DNA of 5,229 nucleotides from Burkholderiales bacterium (GTDB lineage Bacteria; Pseudomonadota; Gammaproteobacteria; Burkholderiales; JACMKV01): positions 1-5,229 of the forward strand of contig JACMKV010000394.1 of the NCBI GenBank assembly GCA_014379915.1. The letters run 5' to 3'. The notes beneath the pieces were generated by a model. It did no database searches. It saw nothing but the letters and a program-made list of their open reading frames with translations, and was not told the origin of the DNA. The position numbers and the translations under genes were made by a program. Position 1 is the stretch's first letter. Each line of letters opens with the position of its first letter. Below are positions 1 through 5,229 of the stretch, piece after piece.

Positions 1-1
1 C

Positions 2-34
2 GAAAAGAAACTCGAAGCGGTCAGCGATAAATGA
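2..34 (+). CDS. 3' end of an upstream gene, probably the substrate-binding protein of the first ABC operon (partial)
   Basis: Only the last ten codons are visible. They read EKKLEAVSDK and then TGA. The stop overlaps the start of the following ATPase gene in an ATGA junction (31-34), the usual sign of translational coupling inside an operon. In NitT/TauT-type operons the gene before the ATPase is often the periplasmic binding protein, and a charged helical C-terminus fits that. The identity is inferred from context alone, because nothing in these ten residues is diagnostic. Another frame could also be read here, but the ATGA overlap favours this one. Confidence 0.5.
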   Translation, partial: EKKLEAVSDK

Positions 35-825
35 TGCAGGCCAAAGCGCGCCATTTGTCGAGCAAAACCCACGAAAATCCCCAGCTCCGCCTGATAGACG
101 TCGGCAAAACGTATAAAAGTCATACGCAGACGGTGACCGCGCTCGGCCCGGTCACAATGGATATTCTCGCGCGCGAGTTTGTCGTCCTGTTCGGACCGTC
201 CGGCTGCGGCAAATCTTCGCTGCTCAATCTGATCGCGGGATTCGAGGCGCCGTCCTCCGGCACTATTCTGCTGGACGGCGAAATCGTCAAGCGTCCCGGC
301 CAGGATCGCCTGATGATGTTTCAGGAGCACGCATTGTTTCCGTGGCTGAACGTGCTCGACAATGTCATGTACGGCTTGAGAAACCAGCGCGGTCTCAGCC
401 GCCGCGCGCGGCGCGAAGCGGCGCTGTTCTATATCCGGTTGGTGCATCTCGAGCAATTCGAAAAGGCCTCGATCCATGAGCTGTCCGGCGGCATGAAGCA
501 CCGTATCGCGCTGGCGCGCGCGCTGGCCCCGGATCCGAGAATATTGCTGGTTGACGAGCCGTTTCCCGCGCTCGATGCGCTTACGCGCGAAAAACTGTAT
601 ATCGAACTTCAGGAGATTTTCGCACGCGGCCATATGACGATTGTTTGCGTGTCGCACGACGCGCGCGAGGCTGCTTGCCTTGGCGATCGCGTTGTGATTT
701 TTTCACCGCGCCCGGGCAAAATTCTATCCGAGATAAAAATCGACTTGCCGCGGCCGCGGGATATCCACGATCCGGAAGTTGGGCGCTACGCCGCCGAAAT
801 ATCGAGCCGGATGTCGCGAGCATGA
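31..825 (+). CDS. ABC transporter ATP-binding protein, NitT/TauT (TauB/SsuB/NrtD) type
   Basis: This 264-residue cytoplasmic ATPase should power an importer for a small anion or organic solute. The motifs appear in order: Walker A GPSGCGKS (55-62), Q-loop glutamine Q98 in FQEHALFPW, ABC signature LSGGM (151-155), Walker B ILLVDE (171-176), D-loop ALDALT (180-185) and switch histidine H209. The PGQDR...FQEHALFPWL...NV block before the signature is typical of the NitT/TauT/sulfonate ATPases rather than of sugar or amino-acid ones. Two positions differ from the usual form: the signature continues KH where RQ or KQ is normal, and Walker B is followed by PFPALD instead of PFGALD. All catalytic residues remain, so it is probably active. 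ATG codons lie at both 31 and 34; the first overlaps the upstream stop and is preferred. The stop overlaps the permease start. The substrate cannot be told from the ATPase. Confidence 0.93.
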   Translation: MMQAKARHLSSKTHENPQLRLIDVGKTYKSHTQTVTALGPVTMDILAREFVVLFGPSGCGKSSLLNLIAGFEAPSSGTILLDGEIVKRPGQDRLMMFQEHALFPWLNVLDNVMYGLRNQRGLSRRARREAALFYIRLVHLEQFEKASIHELSGGMKHRIALARALAPDPRILLVDEPFPALDALTREKLYIELQEIFARGHMTIVCVSHDAREAACLGDRVVIFSPRPGKILSEIKIDLPRPRDIHDPEVGRYAAEISSRMSRA

Positions 826-1601
826 ACCCGGAAAATACTCGCGTTGGCGCGGCGCTTTACGTTCCCGGCTTCTACCTGCTGCTACTCGGGACGTGGCAGC
901 TCCTGTTCAGTCTGAGTCTGATCCCCGATTACCTGTTTCCGTCGCCGTGGCAGGTTGCGCGCCGTTTGTGGCAGCTCGGCGACGACGGTCTCTTGTGGCC
1001 GAGCATTTCAGCCACGCTGCACCGAATGGTCATCGGTTTTTCAGTTGCGGCGGCGGTCGGCCTGGCCATCGGTTTGTTGATGGGCACCAGCAAAGTAATC
1101 AACCGCTGCCTGCGTTCCTTGTTCCTCGGGCTTCAGACATTGCCGACGGCCGCGTGGGTGCCGATATCGCTGCTGATCTTCGGGCTCAGCGACAGAGGCA
1201 TTTACTTCGTCATCATCATGAGCGCGATGCCGGCAGTCGCCATCGCAACTTCGGACGGCATCCTGCACATTCCACCGATCTTCCTGCGCGCCGCCCGAAC
1301 CCTCGGCACACCGAGCTATGCGATGCCCTGGCGCGTAATTCTGCCGGCGGCGTTACCCAGCATCGTTACCGGCATCAAGCTTGGCTGGACGCTGGGATGG
1401 CACGGCGCGGTCTCGGCCGAGCTCATAAAATCCAGCGTCGGGCTTGGTTACCTGCTGTACATGGGCCGCGAGCTCAACGATGCTTCCCAGGTGATCGGTG
1501 TTATGGTGCTGACGATTTTGTTCGGCTTCCTGCTCGACCGCTTTCTGTTCGGCGTGATCGAAAAGCGCATACGGCGCCGCTGGGGTTTGCAAAGCCACTA
1601 G
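822..1601 (+). CDS. ABC transporter permease, NitT/TauT (TauC/SsuC) type
   Basis: This 259-residue inner-membrane permease is the channel partner of the preceding ATPase. About six hydrophobic segments are visible, near residues 12-32, 69-90, 98-120, 127-147, 185-207 and 222-245. The EAA loop that docks on the ATPase is clear at about 157-180 (AARTLG, then RVILPAALPSIVTG) and is followed by the GWTLGWHGAVSAEL stretch typical of TauC/SsuC proteins. The reading frame is open upstream to an ATG at 645, but the start at 822 is chosen. It gives the normal family length, begins just before the first membrane segment, and overlaps the ATPase stop as ATGA, whereas the longer form would add 59 arginine-rich residues lying over the ATPase gene. 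No strong Shine-Dalgarno site is present, in keeping with coupling to upstream translation. It is the last gene of this operon in the window. Confidence 0.92.
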   Translation: MNPENTRVGAALYVPGFYLLLLGTWQLLFSLSLIPDYLFPSPWQVARRLWQLGDDGLLWPSISATLHRMVIGFSVAAAVGLAIGLLMGTSKVINRCLRSLFLGLQTLPTAAWVPISLLIFGLSDRGIYFVIIMSAMPAVAIATSDGILHIPPIFLRAARTLGTPSYAMPWRVILPAALPSIVTGIKLGWTLGWHGAVSAELIKSSVGLGYLLYMGRELNDASQVIGVMVLTILFGFLLDRFLFGVIEKRIRRRWGLQSH

Positions 1602-1656
1602 AGGCGCGCTCGTCGATTATCGATAACGCGTTTCTGTCCTCCTCTTGCGATTGCAG

Positions 1657-1672
1657 GAAAGCGTCCGCTTTC
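1657..1672 (+). terminator. short hairpin after the permease gene, weak terminator candidate
   Basis: GAAAGCG and CGCTTTC form perfect 7-base arms around two bases, which in practice would give 5 or 6 pairs and a small loop. It lies 56 bp after the permease stop and directly before the palindromic element. There is no clear run of T after it, so it is not a canonical intrinsic terminator. The larger palindrome that follows could equally end or attenuate transcription. Confidence 0.2.
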
Positions 1673-1677
1673 AACTA

Positions 1678-1821
1678 AACAGGCTGTTGAAAAACTACTG
1701 CGCTTGCCGATACTTCGTTGCTTAGGGCCTCAAAATGCTCATGTATTCCCATATACATTCCGCTTTTTCGGCCTTCGCGCCTCGTCTTGGCTGCGCTCGC
1801 TACGTTTTTCAACAGCCTGTT
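1678..1821. mobile_element. 144-bp palindromic intergenic element (MITE-like or large REP-like)
   Basis: Perfect 18-bp terminal inverted repeats are visible: AACAGGCTGTTGAAAAAC at 1678-1695 and its reverse complement at 1804-1821. The interior is an imperfect palindrome. The segment near 1724-1739 (AGGGCCTCAAAATGC) resembles the reverse complement of about 1761-1775 (GGCCGAAAAAGC), and a central hairpin pairs ATGTAT (1741-1746) with ATACAT (1753-1758). If the ends are taken as ACAGG...CCTGT (1679-1820), a TAA lies on each side (1676-1678 and 1821-1823), a possible 3-bp target duplication. No transposase is encoded, so any movement would be in trans. I recall similar CAGGCTGTTGAAAAA palindromes as repeats in betaproteobacterial genomes. 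As RNA it could fold into a long hairpin and affect read-through into murJ. The 'mobile' label is inferred from structure only. Confidence 0.7.
1718..1747 (+). promoter_or_regulatory. weak sigma70-like promoter candidate inside the palindromic element
   Basis: TTGCTT (1718-1723) and TGTATT (1742-1747) are separated by 18 bp. They match the -35 and -10 consensus at three and four of six positions. It points toward murJ, which otherwise has no visible promoter in the 237-bp gap. The match is poor and could be chance. Confidence 0.15.
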
Positions 1822-1838
1822 AACAACAACTATCCGCC

Positions 1839-3377
1839 ATGAATTTGCTACGGGCGATGGCCAACGTCAGCAGCATGACGTTGATTTCGCGCATCACGGG
1901 TTATCTCCGCGATGTCATCATCGCGCGCAGTTACGGCGCCGGTCTTTACACCGACGCGTTCCTGGTCGCGTTCCGGATTCCGAACCTGCTGCGGCGGCTG
2001 TTTGCCGAAGGCGCGTTCACGCAGGCGTTCGCGCCGATACTCGGCGAATATAAAAACCGTCTCGGCTTCGATGCGACGCGCGATCTCGTCGATCATGTCA
2101 CAACGCTGCTGGCGATCATCGTTTTCATCGTCAGTGTGATCGGCGTGCTGGCGGCGCCGGTCATCATTTATGTCAGTGCCTACGGTTTCGTCGACGAGCC
2201 GGGGAAATTCAATCTGACCGTGCAGCTGCTGCGCATCATTTTTCCGTACATCTTTTTCATTTCGCTGGTGTCGCTGGCGGCTGGCATTTTGAATATGCAC
2301 AGCCACTTCAAAGTGCCGGCTTTCACGCCGGTGCTGCTGAACCTGTCGTTCATCGCGTTCGCGCTGCTCGGCGCGCCGTATTTCGATCCGCCGGTCAAGG
2401 CACTGGCGTGGGGGGTATTTTTCGGCGGCGTATTGCAGCTTGCATTCCAGGTGCCGTTTTTGCGCCGCATCGGCTTGCTGCCGCGCTTTCGCATCGATCT
2501 GAAAGATGCCGGTGTGTGGCGTGTGTTGAAACTCATGGGTCCAGCGGTTTTCGGCGTTTCGATCTCGCAGATAAGTCTGCTGATCAATACGCTATTCGCC
2601 TCGTTTCTGCCGCACGGCAGCGTGTCATGGTTGTATTACGCCGAACGGCTGATGGAATTTCCGTCGGCTCTGCTCGGCGTAGCACTCGGCACGGTGCTGC
2701 TGCCCAGCCTCGCCAAACATTATGCTGACCGCGACAGCGCGCGATATTCCGAACTCCTCGACTGGGGTTTGCGGCTCGCGGTCATTTTGACCGTGCCGGC
2801 CGCGCTCGCGCTCGCGTTGCTGTCGGCGCCGCTGATCACGACGTTGTACCACTATGGCGCGTTCGGCGTAGAAGATGTCTGGATGACGCGGCAAGCTCTG
2901 CTTGCCTATAGCCTGGGCCTGATCGGCATGATATTGGTAAAAATACTCGCGCCCGGCTTTTATGCGCGGCAAAACATCAAGACGCCGGTCAAGATCGCGC
3001 TCGTTACCCTGGCTGTGACGCAGGCGATGAACCTGGTTTTCATCTGGCCGCTGCAGCACGCCGGGCTTGCGCTGGCGATCGGTCTCGGCGCCTGCACGAA
3101 TGCCGGTTTGTTGTATTACAAGCTGCGCAAGCACAATATTTATCGGCCGCAGCCGGGTTGGGGAATTTATGCGGTGAAAGTGTCGGTCGCGCTGATCGCG
3201 ATGAGCATCGCGCTGTGGTTTAGCACGGGCAGCGACCAGAGCTGGCTTGGCGGTACTGCGCTCGAGCGCGGATTGCGCCTGAGCGGCGTCGTTGCCCTCG
3301 GTGCGGCGACTTATCTCGGCACACTGGTTTTGCTTGGTTTCCGGCCGCGCGATTTTTTGCGGCGAGCGGCGGAATAG
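1839..3377 (+). CDS. murJ: lipid II flippase MurJ (MviN)
   Basis: MurJ moves the peptidoglycan precursor lipid II from the inner to the outer face of the cytoplasmic membrane and is normally essential. The 512-residue product is nearly the same length as E. coli MurJ (511). It carries the family N-terminus, including SRITGYLRD, TDAFLVAFRIPNLLRRLFAEGAF and QAFAPIL. Charged residues known to matter in E. coli fall at identical numbers: R18, R24, D39, R52, R270 and E273, the last two in YYAERLMEF. Also conserved are GVALGTVLLPSL, the VKILAPGFYARQNIKTPVKIA stretch near 370-390, and PQPGW near the C-terminus. Hydrophobic segments run along the whole protein, consistent with about 14 membrane helices. 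The ATG at 1839 gives the standard MNLL start. The leader before it shows no good Shine-Dalgarno site and begins 17 bp after the palindromic element. No rpsT or ribF, which often sit near murJ in related bacteria, is visible. Confidence 0.98.
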   Translation: MNLLRAMANVSSMTLISRITGYLRDVIIARSYGAGLYTDAFLVAFRIPNLLRRLFAEGAFTQAFAPILGEYKNRLGFDATRDLVDHVTTLLAIIVFIVSVIGVLAAPVIIYVSAYGFVDEPGKFNLTVQLLRIIFPYIFFISLVSLAAGILNMHSHFKVPAFTPVLLNLSFIAFALLGAPYFDPPVKALAWGVFFGGVLQLAFQVPFLRRIGLLPRFRIDLKDAGVWRVLKLMGPAVFGVSISQISLLINTLFASFLPHGSVSWLYYAERLMEFPSALLGVALGTVLLPSLAKHYADRDSARYSELLDWGLRLAVILTVPAALALALLSAPLITTLYHYGAFGVEDVWMTRQALLAYSLGLIGMILVKILAPGFYARQNIKTPVKIALVTLAVTQAMNLVFIWPLQHAGLALAIGLGACTNAGLLYYKLRKHNIYRPQPGWGIYAVKVSVALIAMSIALWFSTGSDQSWLGGTALERGLRLSGVVALGAATYLGTLVLLGFRPRDFLRRAAE

Positions 3378-3409
3378 CCTATCGTTTACGACATCGGATT
3401 CCATCGTGT

Positions 3410-3426
3410 CGCAGGTCAACCCTGCG
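3410..3426 (+). terminator. small hairpin after murJ, weak terminator candidate
   Basis: CGCAGG (3410-3415) and CCTGCG (3421-3426) form a 6-bp stem with the loop TCAAC, 33 bp after the murJ stop. No T-tract follows, so factor-independent termination is doubtful. Apart from this and the ribosome binding site, I see nothing convincing in the 127-bp murJ to binding-protein gap. Confidence 0.15.
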
Positions 3427-3495
3427 CATCTCCCGCCCGTTGCATTTCCAACCGCTGTAATTCAACCCGCTTCTCAATCTTTACATCTAACCACC

Positions 3496-3501
3496 GGAGG
3501 A
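3496..3501 (+). promoter_or_regulatory. strong ribosome binding site deciding the binding-protein start
   Basis: GGAGGA lies just before the ATG at 3505, with only three bases between. The frame is open further upstream, back to 3292 inside murJ. This Shine-Dalgarno site and the signal peptide directly after the ATG fix the start at 3505. It is the clearest ribosome binding site in the window, which suits an abundant periplasmic protein. Confidence 0.85.
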
Positions 3502-3504
3502 AAC

Positions 3505-4365
3505 ATGTCACGTTTGTCTCGAATAATACTGATCATCGCCGTCTCGGCGCTGTCCTTGCTGTCGGCGCCAGGCTTTGCCGCCGAGGTATTGCGCGTCTCG
3601 GCGATTCCCGACGAATCGCCTACCGAGCTTTTTCGCAAATTCAAGCCGCTCGGCGAGCATCTGGAGAAAGAGCTTGGCATGAAAATCGAATGGACGCCGG
3701 TTACCGACTACGCCGCGGTCGTCGAAGGCCTCGCGGCAGGCAAGATCGACCTCGCGTGGCTGGGCGGATTTACCTTCGTGCAGGCGCGGCTGAAAACCGG
3801 CAACGCGATCCCCGTCGCGCAGCGCGTCGAGGACGAAAAATTCACCAGCAAGTTCATCGTGCCGGCGAACAGCGATGTGAAGGATTTGCAAGACCTGAAA
3901 GGCAAGACGTTCGCGTTCGGCTCGGTCTCGTCGACGTCAGGCCATCTGATGCCGCGTTATTTCCTGCAGCAGGCAGGGATCAATCCCGATCAGGATTTCA
4001 AGCGCGTCGCCTTTTCCGGCGCGCACGACGCCACCGTCGCCTGGGTTGCATCGGGCAAGGCCGAGGCCGGCGTGCTGAACGCATCGGTCTGGGACAAGCT
4101 CCTCGAATCGGGCAAGGTCGATCCGAAGCAGGTCAAGGTGATCGCGACCACGCCGCCGTATTACGATTACAACTGGACAGTGCGCGGCGATCTCGATCCG
4201 GCGCTGGTCAAGAAAATCACTGCGGTGTTTCTGAATCTCGATCCGGCCGATCCGGCGCACAAGGCGATTCTCGAACTGCAGCGCGCGACGCGCTTCATCC
4301 CGACCAAGCCGGAGAATTACAAAGGGATAGAGAATGCGGCGCGCTCGGCGGGGTTGTTGAAATAG
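3505..4365 (+). CDS. PhnD-family periplasmic binding protein, putative selenate-type ABC transporter
   Basis: This 286-residue secreted protein should capture an oxyanion-like substrate in the periplasm and deliver it to an ABC importer. The N-terminus is a classic Sec signal peptide: SRLSR, a hydrophobic core at 7-20, and probable cleavage after GFA or GFAA (25/26), giving a mature start at (A)EVLRVSAIPDESP. The mature part is a phosphonate/phosphate-binding-like (PhnD) fold, with TDYAAVVEGLAAGKIDLAWLGG at 67-88, the ligand-loop-like SSTSG at 142-146, and SGAHDATVAW at 171-180. Sequence blocks such as IPDESPTELFRKFKPLG, GGFTFVQARLKTGNAIP, FTSKFI and TTPPYYDYNWTVRG match what I recall of proteins named 'putative selenate ABC transporter substrate-binding protein' (TIGR04553) in pseudomonads. 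The selenate assignment is itself only predicted for that family; phosphonate, phosphite or another oxyanion remains possible. A PhnC-type ATPase follows, but only after an inserted endonuclease gene. Confidence 0.93.
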   Translation: MSRLSRIILIIAVSALSLLSAPGFAAEVLRVSAIPDESPTELFRKFKPLGEHLEKELGMKIEWTPVTDYAAVVEGLAAGKIDLAWLGGFTFVQARLKTGNAIPVAQRVEDEKFTSKFIVPANSDVKDLQDLKGKTFAFGSVSSTSGHLMPRYFLQQAGINPDQDFKRVAFSGAHDATVAWVASGKAEAGVLNASVWDKLLESGKVDPKQVKVIATTPPYYDYNWTVRGDLDPALVKKITAVFLNLDPADPAHKAILELQRATRFIPTKPENYKGIENAARSAGLLK

Positions 4366-4405
4366 CCGATTCCTAAAGCGGTCCGCACAGGCTCGAGAAA
4401 GCCGA

Positions 4406-4915
4406 ATGTCAGCTTTGTCTTACAGCGCCAAGCTCAAATCGAACGCGCGCGTATTGCGCAAGAGCACGACCGACGCCGATAATTTATTGTGGTCGCATGT
4501 CCGTCGAAAACAGCTACTGAACGTGCAGTTTTATCGGCAGAAGCCAATCGGTAATTACATCGTCGATTTCCATGCGCCGAAGGCGAATCTGGTCGCGGAA
4601 ATCGATGGGTCGCAGCATCTGGAGTTGAGCACCTTACGGGACGACGGGGCTCGCGACACATACCTGAGACGCCAGGGTTTGACCGTCCTGCGTTTTGATA
4701 ATTTGCAGGTGCTGAAGGAAACGGACTCGGTAATCGAAGTGATCTATTGCGCAATTGCGGCCACTCAAATCCCCCCTGACCCCCCTTTGCTAAAGGGGAG
4801 AAAGGCAGCACATGCGCCGAGTGCAAAAAATGAAGGGTGTTCGAATCTCCCTTCGCAAAAAGAACAAAGCGAAACCTCGCGCTCGGCGAGGATCAAAGGA
4901 AGAACCCCCCTTTGA
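4406..4915 (+). CDS. DUF559 / Vsr-like endonuclease-domain protein with a repeat-derived tail
   Basis: The 169-residue product has a DUF559 domain over about residues 8-118. This is a PD-(D/E)xK nuclease fold related to very-short-patch-repair endonucleases. Visible family marks are LW (28-29), QFYRQKPIGNYIVDFHAP (41-58, with the likely catalytic D54), EIDGSQH (65-71, supplying E65, D67 and H71), R83, and LTVLRFDN (92-99). The active-site set looks intact. The usual acidic T-x-A-E motif is TDAD here (22-25). Residues from about 121 on (PPDPPLLKG, then a Ser/Lys-rich tail) are the translation of a C-rich DNA repeat and the sequence beyond it. The TGA stop lies inside the second, inverted repeat copy. 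Start at 4406: only a weak ribosome site is present. It sits 40 bp after the binding-protein gene and 55 bp before the ATPase gene, splitting an expected operon. The cellular role of DUF559 proteins is not established, and cleavage activity is inferred from fold only. Confidence 0.9.
   Translation: MSALSYSAKLKSNARVLRKSTTDADNLLWSHVRRKQLLNVQFYRQKPIGNYIVDFHAPKANLVAEIDGSQHLELSTLRDDGARDTYLRRQGLTVLRFDNLQVLKETDSVIEVIYCAIAATQIPPDPPLLKGRKAAHAPSAKNEGCSNLPSQKEQSETSRSARIKGRTPL
4767..4798 (+). repeat. C6/G4-type repeat, copy 1 (inside the DUF559 coding region)
   Basis: AAATCCCCCCTG, A, CCCCCCTTT, then GCTAAAGGGG. The second half is itself a hairpin, CCCCTTT pairing with AAAGGGG. It encodes PDPPLLKG in the endonuclease tail. 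The reverse complement of copy 2 (4905-4937) aligns along its full length with only a few differences. I recall this repeat type as widespread beside DUF559 genes in many bacterial genomes, but that is from memory. Confidence 0.85.
4832..4854 (+). repeat. hairpin between the two C-rich repeats
   Basis: GAAGGG (4832-4837) and CCCTTC (4849-4854) pair perfectly around an 11-base loop. The right arm with its flank (AATCTCCCTTCGCAAAAAG) loosely echoes the C-rich repeat and may be a decayed third copy. It lies within the endonuclease reading frame. Confidence 0.4.
4875..4891 (+). repeat. GC-rich hairpin between the two C-rich repeats
   Basis: CCTCGC (4875-4880) and GCGAGG (4886-4891) form a 6-bp stem with a 5-base loop. 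It is the second small hairpin nested inside the larger inverted repeat. It could be part of the same folded unit or chance in GC-rich DNA. Confidence 0.4.
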
Positions 4916-4937
4916 AAAAGGGGGGCAGGGGGGATTT
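4905..4937 (-). repeat. C6/G6-type repeat, copy 2 (inverted), spanning the endonuclease stop codon
   Basis: CCCCCCTTTG, AAAAAGGGGGG, CA, GGGGGGATTT. Read on the minus strand it begins AAATCCCCCCTG like copy 1, so the two form an inverted pair with a spacer of about 106 bp. Its CCCCCCTTTG/AAAAAGGGGGG half is a hairpin by itself. The TGA at 4913-4915 within it ends the DUF559 gene. With its hairpin shape it may also reduce transcription into the ATPase gene, though no T-tract follows on the + strand. Confidence 0.85.
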
Positions 4938-4970
4938 ACGCGGTGCCAAAAACTGCGGCGCAGGCGTTTC

Positions 4971-5229
4971 GTGAGCGTCACGCTCAACAACGTCAGTCTG
5001 GTTCATGTCGGCGGCAACCGCGCGCTGCACAACATCAGTCTGGAATTGAAAACCGGCGAGCGCGTCGCCATCATCGGCCCGTCCGGCGCCGGCAAGACCA
5101 GTCTGCTGCGCATCCTGACGACTTCGCTGCGGCCGACCAGCGGAGAGATCAGTCTGCTCGGCCAGGATCCGTGGCGGCTGAAACGGAAAGCGCTGCGCAG
5201 CCTGCGCGCGCGCATCGGCGCGATCCACC
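4971..5229 (+). CDS. PhnC-like ABC transporter ATP-binding protein (5' part, cut by window end)
   Basis: Eighty-six codons are visible. They begin at GTG: (M)SVTLNNVSLVHVGGNRALHNISLELKTGERVAIIGPSGAGKTSLLRIL. Walker A is GPSGAGKTS at 36-44. The stretch TSLRPTSGEISLLGQDPWRLKRKALRSLRARIGAIH leads into the Q-loop, whose glutamine should be the next codon beyond the window. This arrangement is typical of the PhnC-type ATPases that pair with PhnD-type binding proteins, so this is very probably the motor for the binding protein at 3505-4365, with a permease expected downstream. GTG at 4971 is chosen because it gives the usual short N-terminus and no in-frame ATG lies nearby; the frame stays open upstream into the C-rich repeat. 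The ribosome site is weak (CAGG). The start region can form a hairpin at 4972-4986. Confidence 0.9.
   Translation, partial: MSVTLNNVSLVHVGGNRALHNISLELKTGERVAIIGPSGAGKTSLLRILTTSLRPTSGEISLLGQDPWRLKRKALRSLRARIGAIH
4972..4986 (+). promoter_or_regulatory. hairpin over the GTG start of the PhnC-like ATPase
   Basis: TGAGCG (4972-4977) and CGCTCA (4981-4986) are perfect complements around TCA, so the start codon lies at the foot of a short stem. It could lower translation initiation. It may also be chance, since the bases also encode the normal N-terminus SVTL. Confidence 0.25.

Noticed and set aside
779..1678. A long open frame overlapping the permease gene
   Set aside because: Its translation is rich in Arg, Ala and His with no membrane segments or family motifs. 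The overlapping frame gives an unmistakable permease.
1678..1821. The palindromic element as a standard intrinsic terminator
   Set aside because: It is far longer than a usual terminator hairpin, and the five T bases lie inside the right arm rather than after the stem. An effect on transcription is still possible.
1718..2053. A + strand frame starting in the palindromic element and running into murJ
   Set aside because: It has no recognisable motif, begins inside a non-coding repeat and overlaps murJ in another frame.
2625..3419. A 264-codon minus-strand frame opposite murJ
   Set aside because: It is low-complexity, Arg/Gln-rich sequence typical of the antisense of a GC-rich gene, and it lies wholly against a clearly conserved MurJ.
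4767..4937. The C-rich repeats as a CRISPR array
   Set aside because: There are only two copies, in inverted orientation, with coding sequence between them and no regular spacers.
4378..4944. GCGGT at 4378-4382 and 4940-4944 as a possible target-site duplication around the endonuclease cassette
   Set aside because: Five GC-rich bases recur too often by chance in this DNA, and the positions do not coincide with the repeat ends on both sides.
4893..5228. Minus-strand frame covering the window's end
   Set aside because: It runs antisense to the PhnC-like ATPase, whose Walker A motif is clear, and its PPFFKGG start is only the translated repeat.

Overview
The window reads as chromosomal DNA from a G+C-rich Gram-negative proteobacterium, most likely a betaproteobacterium or a near gammaproteobacterial relative. 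The grounds are a MurJ that keeps E. coli residue numbering at every key charged position, a periplasmic-binding-protein family familiar from pseudomonads and related proteobacteria, and a palindromic intergenic element ending in CAGGCTGTTGAAAAAC, of a kind I associate with betaproteobacterial genomes. The last point is from memory and was not searched. All real genes are on the + strand.

Region 1 (1-1601) is the 3' part of a NitT/TauT-type ABC importer operon. It holds the last codons of an upstream gene (probably the substrate-binding protein), an ATPase (31-825) and an inner-membrane permease (822-1601). Both junctions are ATGA stop/start overlaps, so the three genes look translationally coupled. 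The substrate (taurine, sulfonate, nitrate, thiamine precursor or similar) cannot be read from these parts.

Region 2 (1602-1838) is a non-coding gap dominated by a 144-bp near-palindrome with perfect 18-bp terminal inverted repeats. It resembles a MITE or large REP-like element and ends 17 bp before murJ.

Region 3 (1839-3377) is a full-length murJ, the lipid II flippase gene needed for peptidoglycan synthesis.

Region 4 (3378-5229) is a second ABC importer of the PhnD/PhnC class. It begins with a strong ribosome binding site and a secreted binding protein (3505-4365) that matches what I recall as the 'putative selenate ABC transporter' binding-protein clade. The partner ATPase (4971 to the window end, partial) would be expected directly after it. 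Instead about 600 bp intervene, holding a DUF559/Vsr-like endonuclease-fold gene (4406-4915). The 3' end of that gene is built from two inverted copies of a C6/G6-rich repeat, and one copy supplies the stop codon. This endonuclease-plus-repeat cassette inside a transporter operon is the most interesting feature of the window. It looks like a small mobile or homing-type insertion, but its mobility is inferred, not seen.

I found no rRNA, tRNA, CRISPR array or riboswitch.
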